A DNA stretch of 10,581 nucleotides from Candidatus Latescibacterota bacterium (GTDB taxonomy: Bacteria; Latescibacterota; UBA2968; UBA8231), in assembly GCA_022825185.1 (NCBI GenBank), contig JAJDYK010000217.1, forward strand, positions 1 to 10,581, written 5' to 3'. The position numbers were made by a program, and so were the translations under genes. The notes below the pieces were generated by a model. The model did not search any database. It was not told the DNA's origin and saw only the letters and a program-made list of their open reading frames with translations. Of this stretch, positions 5,157 through 10,581 are shown in pieces (position 1 is the first letter of the stretch; the number at the start of each line of letters is the position of its first letter).

Positions 5157-7157
5157 TCAGCCACCAGAGGAAGTTATGGTGATGCGCACGATGTCGGCGA
5201 TGGTTGGATAGGCGAATCCATCATCGACTAAGCGCACCGTGCCGCCTTCGTCTGCGCCGGTGTTGGCCGCAGCCTGACGCGGCGCTTGATTCGCGCCCAC
5301 GCCCGGTTCCTCGTTGACTTCCGTACCCGCATCCCACAGTCCGATCTGATTGGTAACGTCGCCGCTTATCGGCTGGCGATCGTCGGTGAACAGAGCAATT
5401 CCGGTGTCACCGGGTGCCAAGAACAGGTCGTTGGATTGCACGTACATGGTGGCAAAAGACAGCCGGTCGCCCGGACGAGCGACAAAGCGGAATTCATAGG
5501 CGTTGCCCGGCGTCAGCGGCCCAGGGCCGTCGGCTCCCACTGGCGTGGTGAAGACGCCGCTGTTCCTCGGTAGGTTCGCGGCTAGCTCGGCGGGATTGCC
5601 GTCTTCGGCGAGTGCTTCGAGGCCATCGCCGCGGTCGGACTGGCCGTCGACAAACAGGGGCGTTCCGCCGCGCTGGGCGACCCACGCGCCGGGCGCGAGG
5701 ACGGTGCCGAGGTTTTCGATCCGCACGGTGAATTGCGCTGGAGTGCGCGGTTCAGCCGAGCCAGCAGCCGGATCGAGAGCGAAGATCCGCGCGGAAGTGA
5801 TGGGCCCCTCAGGGATGTCGTCACCTTCGGTATCGCCGTCACCATCACCTTCGGTATCGCCGTCTCCTCCGGCATTACCATCACCTCCGGTATTACCATC
5901 GCCTCCGGTATCGCCATCACCTCCGGTATCGCCATCACCTCCGGTATTACCATCACCTCCGGTATTACCATCGCCGTCCCCAGCCGCCGCGATGATGTCA
6001 CCGATGTCGTAAGGTACCCCAACGGTGACGATGCCGCTTAAGGATGGTTCATCGCCAGACATATCGACCACAAGGTCTAGCGATACCGTAGCATCAGACG
6101 AACCGGAAGCGGCTATATCGCCCGTTATGGGAATGCGCGGAAGCTGATCTTCGCCCACGTTCAAGGTACCGTTGAGCACCAGCAGCCCGTCGGACGAATA
6201 ATCCGTTAGCACCCACTCGTTGCCCGTTATGACCAATGTGCCACCGCCGGCTCCGTTAATCGTCACCTCATCCGAGGTCAGCGCGATCAACAGGACGTTC
6301 TGAAAATAGCTTATCAGCGCATTGGTCAAGGCTAGGACATCGGGCGTTATCGCCGCTTCGGTCACGATTAGACCGCCGGACATGTCGCCTTCGCCTGTGC
6401 CTTCCCCTGCTGGTATGAACATACCGCCTATGGAGGTGACGGTGACGCTCACGATGTCGGCCACGGCTGGATAGGTGAACCCATCATCGACTAAGCGCAC
6501 TACGCCGCCTTCGTCTGCGCCGGTGTTGGCAGCCGCTTGACGCGGCGCTTGATTCGCTCCCACGCCCGGTTCCTCGTTGACTTCCGTACCTGCATCCCAC
6601 AGCCCAATCTGATCGGTGATATCGCCGCTTATGGGCAGGCCATCGTCGGCGAACAGGGCAATGCCGGTTTCGCCGGGTGACAAGAACAGGTCGTTGGATT
6701 GCACGTACATGGTGGCAAAAGACAGCCGGTCGCCCGGACGAGCGACGAAGGTGAATTCATAGGCGCTGCCCGGCGTCAGCGGCCCAGGGCTGTCGGCTCC
6801 CACTGGCGTGTTGAAAATCCCACTGTTGGGGTGGAGGCCCGTAGCCAGTTCGGCGGGATTGCCGTCTTCGGCGAGTGCTTCGAGGCCCGCACCGCGGTCG
6901 GGCTGTCCGTCGGCGAAGAAGGGGATTCCACCGCGCTGGGCGACCCACGCGCCGGGCGCGAGGACGGTGCCGAGGTTTTCGATCCGCACGGTGAATTGCG
7001 CGCCCACGCGCGGCTCAGGCAGGCCAGGGGTCGGGTCGGAAGAGGTCGTCGCCTTGCCTGCTGCGATAGATGAGTCTGTGGTCGAGGATAGGGGGTCTCG
7101 GTCTGCACAGCCGGCGAACAAGACAGCCCCAATGCAGACAGCGTAAAACAGTTTCAT
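5157..7157 (-). CDS. Lipoprotein with two tandem spondin_N domains and a Gly/Asp-rich repeat linker
   Basis: 666 aa from ATG at 7157, with CAGGAG 8 nt upstream; a further in-frame ATG at 7193 is not well placed. 'MKLFYAVCIGAVLFAGC' is a lipoprotein signal, lipid-anchor Cys17. Layout: spondin_N domain 1 at about 52-245; a beta-rich segment of unrecognised family at 246-392; a Gly/Asp/Asn/Thr hexapeptide repeat at about 393-446; spondin_N domain 2 at 473-666, which ends the protein. Both spondin domains hold 'FTVRIENLGT', 'GLEALAEDGNPAEL', 'TPVGAD', 'PGDRLSFATMYVQSNDLF' and 'GLWDAGTEVNEEPGVGANQ', typical of bacterial spondin_N proteins. They differ at about 31 of 194 residues by hand count, without gaps. 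Spondin_N is a Ca2+-binding beta-sandwich found in extracellular matrix proteins and bacterial surface proteins; the bacterial role is not established. A surface adhesion or matrix role is inference. Convergent with dppB and separated from it by the shared terminator. Confidence 0.88.
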   Translation of the reverse strand: MKLFYAVCIGAVLFAGCADRDPLSSTTDSSIAAGKATTSSDPTPGLPEPRVGAQFTVRIENLGTVLAPGAWVAQRGGIPFFADGQPDRGAGLEALAEDGNPAELATGLHPNSGIFNTPVGADSPGPLTPGSAYEFTFVARPGDRLSFATMYVQSNDLFLSPGETGIALFADDGLPISGDITDQIGLWDAGTEVNEEPGVGANQAPRQAAANTGADEGGVVRLVDDGFTYPAVADIVSVTVTSIGGMFIPAGEGTGEGDMSGGLIVTEAAITPDVLALTNALISYFQNVLLIALTSDEVTINGAGGGTLVITGNEWVLTDYSSDGLLVLNGTLNVGEDQLPRIPITGDIAASGSSDATVSLDLVVDMSGDEPSLSGIVTVGVPYDIGDIIAAAGDGDGNTGGDGNTGGDGDTGGDGDTGGDGNTGGDGNAGGDGDTEGDGDGDTEGDDIPEGPITSARIFALDPAAGSAEPRTPAQFTVRIENLGTVLAPGAWVAQRGGTPLFVDGQSDRGDGLEALAEDGNPAELAANLPRNSGVFTTPVGADGPGPLTPGNAYEFRFVARPGDRLSFATMYVQSNDLFLAPGDTGIALFTDDRQPISGDVTNQIGLWDAGTEVNEEPGVGANQAPRQAAANTGADEGGTVRLVDDGFAYPTIADIVRITITSSGG
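5160..5741 (-). repeat. Spondin domain copy 2 (direct repeat within the gene)
   Basis: Gap-free direct repeat of 6423-7004 at an offset of exactly 1263 bp. It includes exact blocks of 66 bp (5418-5483 = 6681-6746) and 71 bp (5668-5738 = 6931-7001). Confidence 0.9.
5820..5981 (-). repeat. 18-bp coding tandem repeat (Gly-Gly-Asp-Gly-Asn/Asp-Thr)
   Basis: On the plus strand, units of the type CCATCACCTCCGGTATTA recur at 18-bp steps (5878, 5896, 5914, 5932, 5950), with degenerate units on either side. They encode GGDGNT/GGDGDT hexapeptides and more acidic 'GDGDTEGD' variants at the C-terminal end. The repeat is a flexible acidic linker between the unknown middle segment and the second spondin domain. 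Such arrays change length easily by slippage. Confidence 0.9.
6423..7004 (-). repeat. Spondin domain copy 1 (direct repeat within the gene)
   Basis: N-terminal partner of the direct repeat at 5160-5741, same orientation, no indels. The two copies share the same reading frame and the same domain boundaries. Confidence 0.9.
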
Positions 7158-7165
7158 GGAAAATT

Positions 7166-7171
7166 CTCCTG
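7166..7171 (-). promoter_or_regulatory. Ribosome binding site of the spondin lipoprotein gene
   Basis: CAGGAG on the minus strand lies 8 nt before the ATG at 7157. It fixes that start over the in-frame ATG at 7193, which would add 12 polar residues before the signal peptide. Confidence 0.8.
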
Positions 7172-7181
7172 AAAAGGGTTT

Positions 7182-7193
7182 ATGGAGCTCCAT
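7182..7193. repeat. 12-bp perfect palindrome in the leader of the spondin gene
   Basis: ATGGAGCTCCAT is self-complementary and lies 25 bp upstream of the ATG at 7157, in the AT-rich 87-bp gap to the dehydrogenase gene. It could be an operator or a small mRNA hairpin; no regulator is known. No convincing -35/-10 pair was found in this gap. Confidence 0.4.
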
Positions 7194-7244
7194 TTATTAG
7201 AACTCATATAGAGCCTACATAGTTTCAAAAAGCGATGCGCCGCG

Positions 7245-8381
7245 CTAAACCTGCGTCCACGCGCCGCTGTTGTTGGACGATTCTACGGCGGCTGCGACGA
7301 ATTTCATACCTGCTACGCCCTCCTGCACGCTCGGATGCGGAAAGGCTGCGGGTACGTCCTGTTCGCCACGGCGCACGCGAATGAGTCGCTCAATGGTGGT
7401 GTGGAGGTTGGCGAGGGCTGGGAAGAAGTCCTCGTGGTGTCCCGAGGGGACTCGCAAGTACGAGGCGACCGACGCGGGCAGGTCGAATTCAGCGCCAGTC
7501 CAGTAGGTAATGTCGCGGCCATCGCCGTGGCGCACCAGCAGGCATTCGGCCCGCTCCTGATGCCATTCGATGGAGCCTGTGGTGCCGAAGACGCGGAAGC
7601 CGTTGTCGTTGCGGTAGCCAACCGCGATTTGCGTGGCCGTGATCAGCGCAGTGCCGCCGTTTTCCAGTTCGCCGATCACGTTGAAATCGTCGTCGAGCAC
7701 GCGACCTTCGACAAAGGTGTTGAGCCGTGCCGAGACTCGCTCGACGGCCAGTCCGGTCACCCAAGTTGCGGCGATAAAGGCGTGCGTGCCAATGTCGCCG
7801 CCGCAATTGGAGATGCCCGTGCGCGCGGGATCGGTGCGCCAGGACGCCTGCTGCTGGCCGGTTTGTTCTAGGGCCGTGGCCAGCCAGCCCTGATTGTACC
7901 AGGAAACCACCTTGCGGACTTGGCCGATCTCGCCGCTTTGGATCATTTCCTTGGCCAACATCATCATGGGATGGCCCGTATAGGTATGGGCCAGCACAAA
8001 GGGCACCTGCTCGCGCTCGACGATCTGCGCCAAGTCGCAGGCTTCGGCGGCCGTCATGGTGATGGGCTTTTCGCAGAGCACTGGGATGCCGGCCTGCAAA
8101 AAGGCTTTGGCTGGCTCGTAGTGGGCGAAGTTGGGCGTGACGATGGTGACGTAATCGAGGGCTTGCTCGCCGCTTTGCACCGCCTCTAACAGCGCCTGAT
8201 AGGTGGGATAACCCGCGATGCCGTAGTCATCGGCTGCGTGCAGTGCCGCCTCTGGGTTGGAGCGCAGCGCGCCAGCGACTAATTCGCGGCTGGCATCGAG
8301 CGCGATGGCGCGGTTGTGGACCATACCGAAAAAGGAATCGGGGCCGCCTCCGCCGATCATGCCTACTTTGAGTTTGCTCAT
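7245..8381 (-). CDS. Gfo/Idh/MocA family NAD(P)-dependent oxidoreductase
   Basis: 378 aa from ATG at 8381, preceded by GGGGAGGA (8388-8395); the longer open frame to 8567 overlaps the upstream gene and lacks a Rossmann-like start. The N-terminal Rossmann fold shows 'VGMIGGGGPDSFFG' (6-19), then 'TIVTPNFAHYEPAKAFLQAGIPVLCEKP' ending in the catalytic-lysine motif EKP (Lys105). The C-terminal domain carries 'GGDIGTHAF' with Asp196 and His200 in the usual catalytic positions. These enzymes oxidise or reduce sugars, inositols or their glycosides, or act on similar hydroxyls, in the cytoplasm. 'NQGWLAT', 'QASWRTDPARTG' and 'DDDFNVIGELENGGTA' resemble a subfamily that I recall next to xylose-isomerase-like TIM-barrel genes; one such gene is at 1421-2410. 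No signal peptide. Follows the protease gene on the same strand with an 82-bp gap holding its own promoter-like sequence. Substrate not determinable. Confidence 0.92.
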   Translation of the reverse strand: MSKLKVGMIGGGGPDSFFGMVHNRAIALDASRELVAGALRSNPEAALHAADDYGIAGYPTYQALLEAVQSGEQALDYVTIVTPNFAHYEPAKAFLQAGIPVLCEKPITMTAAEACDLAQIVEREQVPFVLAHTYTGHPMMMLAKEMIQSGEIGQVRKVVSWYNQGWLATALEQTGQQQASWRTDPARTGISNCGGDIGTHAFIAATWVTGLAVERVSARLNTFVEGRVLDDDFNVIGELENGGTALITATQIAVGYRNDNGFRVFGTTGSIEWHQERAECLLVRHGDGRDITYWTGAEFDLPASVASYLRVPSGHHEDFFPALANLHTTIERLIRVRRGEQDVPAAFPHPSVQEGVAGMKFVAAAVESSNNSGAWTQV

Positions 8382-8387
8382 GGAATT

Positions 8388-8395
8388 TCCTCCCC
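8388..8395 (-). promoter_or_regulatory. Ribosome binding site of the oxidoreductase gene
   Basis: GGGGAGGA on the minus strand ends 6 nt before the ATG at 8381 and identifies this Met as the start, immediately before the Rossmann motif. Confidence 0.8.
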
Positions 8396-8422
8396 AAAAT
8401 GTATGATTGAAATACCCTCTTC

Positions 8423-8452
8423 TAAGTACGCATGAGGGCCTAAAACTGTCAA
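8423..8452 (-). promoter_or_regulatory. Possible promoter of the oxidoreductase gene
   Basis: On the minus strand a consensus TTGACA (8452-8447) is followed after 18 bp by TACTTA (8428-8423), a poor -10 match. A CCCTC/GAGGG inverted repeat (8415-8419 and 8434-8438) overlaps the core and could be an operator. The -35 match is good and the -10 weak, so this is tentative. Confidence 0.35.
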
Positions 8453-8463
8453 ACGATTCAGTA

Positions 8464-10581
8464 CTATTTGAGTAAAACCATCGGCCGTGCTTGATAGAAG
8501 GGACCAGCGGCGAACCGGTAGAAATAAATACCCGTTGCCATAGGGCTACCCCGGTCGTCTTGGCCATCCCAGGTTACCCGGTGCGTCCCCGCCGCCTGCG
8601 TAGCGTTGACTAATTGGCGCACTGGCTGGCCGATGGCGTTGAATACAGTCAGCCGCACCCGCGCCTCTTGCGGCAAGCGGTAGGCAATTTGCGTTTCTGC
8701 GTTGAAGGGATTGGGGAAATTGTGCAACAGCGCGAAGTTGTCCGGCAAGGCGATTGGTGCGTCTGCCACAACGATCGCAAAGGTATCCCGCCATATCGGG
8801 ACGCCGTCTTTTTCGACGTGTACTGTAAACTCCACTTCAGTTCCGGGCGTAGCCTCCTCACTCAGAGTCGGGTCTGGCCCGAAGAAGAAGACGTTCTTCT
8901 CGCCTGGCGGAAAGGAAACAGTGCGCGAACGGCCAGCGCCGCTGGACGGATGCAGCAGCGGGTTATTCCACTCGATAAAGGCGCGCACATTGGCGAGAAA
9001 GGTGAGCGGCGAGTGATTTTCGACCTTCAAGGCCAGCGGGATTTGCACCCCCGGCGCAAAGGTGCCAAGGCCAGCGGCTTCCTCGGCTTGGGCGGAGAGA
9101 AAGCCGTGAATGACCAAACTTTCTGCCGCAGGTACTCCTTCGACCACTAGGCCGCGCACTGCGTCAACAATCTCGTAGCTGCCAATGGGAAAGGTCAGTT
9201 CGCTAGTCGGGCTTGGCGCAATAAAAATCCCGGCCCATTGCTCTCCCGGGACTGCGGCTAGAAAGCGCGTGGTATCGGGGTGGACGTGCAGGGTATTGGC
9301 TATCTGCGAGATTGCGGCCGAGCGGATGACGAAGTCGCCGCGTATGTGGAGTTCGGTCCGTTCTGGATCCAGCCCCGTCTGCAGGCGGTCCGATCCGGCC
9401 ACCCTGATCTGGGTATTGCGGAAAACCACGAGTCGGCCGGCGGGCGCAACCGTCAGATCGCCATCAATCAGCACCTCGCCCGCCCAATGCACCTCCTCGC
9501 GCAACACCCCGCCCCAGCGCGGCATTACCACATCTAGTGCCAATCCGTCGCCGTCTGGCCGCATATTTTGCAGGGCTAGGCCCGTGGTCGCGTGGCTGAG
9601 CGTCGGCGTAGCGAGCGTCGAGGGATTGGTCTCGACGGCGAGACGGCGATAGCGCACTCCATCGAATAGATCGCTGGCGTCGCCGAGGTTGCCGCCCCGG
9701 GCACGGGCGTAAGAAGCGTCGTGTGCCCAGAAATCGAGATTGTCGCGGCCGGCGAAGCGGTCGGCTGCCTGGCCGATGGGAAAGCCGGCGTCGGCGTATT
9801 GACCGTCGGCGGCAACTAGGTCGAGATGCTTGAGTCGTTCGTCGTCGTTGTCAAAGACTTGCGGCCGGACGTGCCAGACCAGCAGCCCAGAGGCAGGTTC
9901 GCCTCGACGGTAGTAGTTTTCCCGCCCGCGGTATTCCAGCAGCAAGTACTCCGTCCACAGGGCGTTATTATTTGGCGTCTCGGCGCGCAACGGAATTTTG
10001 TATATCGCGCCGCCGGAGTACAAATCGCGCACCCGCAGATTCCAACTGTCGCGCTCGACCAAGATCAGCCGCTCGTTTTTCGCGCCGATCCAACCCAATT
10101 GCTCTAGACTGCGGGCGCTGAAGGCCACTGGACCGCTCATGCCATCCCAGCCATGCGCTCCCCAGCCCATTAAGCCCCAGCGGCCAATGCCGGCGCTGTC
10201 CTCGGCCGGATTTTGGCTGGGGTTTTTGAGGAAGGAGGTGTCAAAAAAATCGGGTAGTCCTAGGCTGTGCCCAAACTCATGGGCCATCACCCCGACGGTC
10301 TGGGCGAAGTTACCCATTTCCTGAATCGCTCCTTGAGACGGCAAACCGCTGACGCGGATGGGGCTGCCGTCGGGGCCAAGCGCCCGGGATACAAAAGGTT
10401 TTTCTGCCAAGCCCAAGCCCACCAACCCCGTCGCCGAGCTAAACAAAAAGCCGTTGGGCACCGACTGCATGTTGATGAAGATATAATCGACCCAGCCGTC
10501 GTCGTCGCCGGAGTTAGGAACGCCGTCGGGGCCGTCGTTGTCAAAGCGCGCCAAGTCGATTTGGGCATCGACTTGGGCGAG
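8464..10581 (-). CDS. Secreted M6-family metalloprotease with C-terminal FlgD-like/type A sorting domain (5' truncated by window)
   Basis: The frame runs off the window edge at 10581; 705 residues are visible and the signal peptide and propeptide are missing. Near the N-terminal edge 'IDLARFDNDGPDGVPNSGDDDGWVDYIFI' is typical of M6 (immune inhibitor A-like) peptidases. The zinc site is 'AHEFGHSLGLPDFFD' (HEFGH encoded at 10281-10267), with Asp after the glycine as the probable third ligand. 'GRWGLMGWGAHGWDG', 'EYLLLEYRGR' and 'SGLLVWHV' follow as in the family. A beta-rich middle region (about 9500-8750) is unassigned. The last 94 residues (8748-8467), with 'LHNFPNPFNAETQIAYRLP', 'LTVFNAIGQPVRQLV', 'GTHRVTWDGQDDRGSPMATGIYFYRF' and 'MVLLK', match the FlgD-Ig-like/type IX secretion type A sorting module. 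An extracellular or surface-attached protease is inferred, possibly feeding peptides to the DppA-like system. Confidence 0.88.
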   Translation of the reverse strand, partial: LAQVDAQIDLARFDNDGPDGVPNSGDDDGWVDYIFINMQSVPNGFLFSSATGLVGLGLAEKPFVSRALGPDGSPIRVSGLPSQGAIQEMGNFAQTVGVMAHEFGHSLGLPDFFDTSFLKNPSQNPAEDSAGIGRWGLMGWGAHGWDGMSGPVAFSARSLEQLGWIGAKNERLILVERDSWNLRVRDLYSGGAIYKIPLRAETPNNNALWTEYLLLEYRGRENYYRRGEPASGLLVWHVRPQVFDNDDERLKHLDLVAADGQYADAGFPIGQAADRFAGRDNLDFWAHDASYARARGGNLGDASDLFDGVRYRRLAVETNPSTLATPTLSHATTGLALQNMRPDGDGLALDVVMPRWGGVLREEVHWAGEVLIDGDLTVAPAGRLVVFRNTQIRVAGSDRLQTGLDPERTELHIRGDFVIRSAAISQIANTLHVHPDTTRFLAAVPGEQWAGIFIAPSPTSELTFPIGSYEIVDAVRGLVVEGVPAAESLVIHGFLSAQAEEAAGLGTFAPGVQIPLALKVENHSPLTFLANVRAFIEWNNPLLHPSSGAGRSRTVSFPPGEKNVFFFGPDPTLSEEATPGTEVEFTVHVEKDGVPIWRDTFAIVVADAPIALPDNFALLHNFPNPFNAETQIAYRLPQEARVRLTVFNAIGQPVRQLVNATQAAGTHRVTWDGQDDRGSPMATGIYFYRFAAGPFYQARPMVLLK

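Noticed and set aside
5820..5981. CRISPR-like array
   Set aside because: The 18-bp units are contiguous with no unique spacers and encode an in-frame hexapeptide repeat inside a clear gene.
5503..6041. Plus-strand open frames with Pro/Ser or Ile/Thr repeats
   Set aside because: They are other-frame readings of the 18-bp coding repeat of the spondin gene.
7158..7193. Extension of the spondin gene to an upstream in-frame ATG at 7193
   Set aside because: The ATG at 7157 has CAGGAG at 8 nt and begins a proper lipoprotein signal peptide; the extension adds polar residues before it and its ATG lies in a palindrome.
7227..7246. Possible terminator after the oxidoreductase (AGCG/CGCT stem followed by five T on the minus strand)
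   Set aside because: The stem is only 4 bp and overlaps the stop codon; too weak to claim.
8382..8567. Extension of the oxidoreductase frame to 8567
   Set aside because: It overlaps the protease C-terminus and adds 62 residues unlike the family; GGGGAGGA marks ATG 8381, which immediately precedes the Rossmann motif.

Overview
The window reads as a G+C-rich bacterial chromosome segment with five plus-strand genes (1-5067) converging on three minus-strand genes (5157-10581). They meet at one strong, apparently bidirectional, hairpin terminator (5076-5120). No RNA gene, transposase, CRISPR array or replication origin was recognised, and no gap between genes exceeds about 90 bp. The lineage is inferred. 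The secreted M6-type protease ends in the 'NFPNPFN...GIYFYR' FlgD-like/type A sorting module common in FCB-group and related uncultured phyla (Latescibacterota, KSB1 and similar). Paired sugar isomerase/epimerase and Gfo/Idh/MocA genes fit such organic-matter-degrading bacteria, but the phylum cannot be fixed from this window.

Plus strand: (i) the 3' half of a LarC-type nickel-pincer cofactor biosynthesis gene; (ii) overlapping its stop codon, a small exported FG-GAP/VCBS-like beta-propeller protein; (iii) after a sigma70-like promoter, a three-gene unit encoding a xylose-isomerase-like TIM-barrel sugar isomerase/epimerase, a DppA-like solute-binding lipoprotein and a DppB-like permease. The unit ends at the terminator without the second permease (DppC) or the ATPases (DppD/F).

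Minus strand, in transcription order: (i) the C-terminal part of a secreted M6-family metalloprotease, cut by the window edge; (ii) a Gfo/Idh/MocA NAD(P)-dependent dehydrogenase; (iii) a lipoprotein with two near-identical spondin_N domains separated by an unrecognised beta-rich segment and a Gly/Asp-rich hexapeptide repeat.

The genes suggest an outward-looking lifestyle: extracellular proteolysis, peptide or oligomer capture and import, cell-surface calcium-dependent adhesion-type domains, and cytoplasmic sugar oxidation/isomerisation. The most unusual points are the recently duplicated or gene-converted spondin domains (66- and 71-bp identical blocks at a constant 1263-bp offset), the intervening domain of unknown family, a 10-bp-period dispersed-type repeat overlapping the 5' end of the DppA-like gene, and the incomplete transporter operon coupled to a sugar isomerase. 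I did not find a convincing wholly new multi-gene system.
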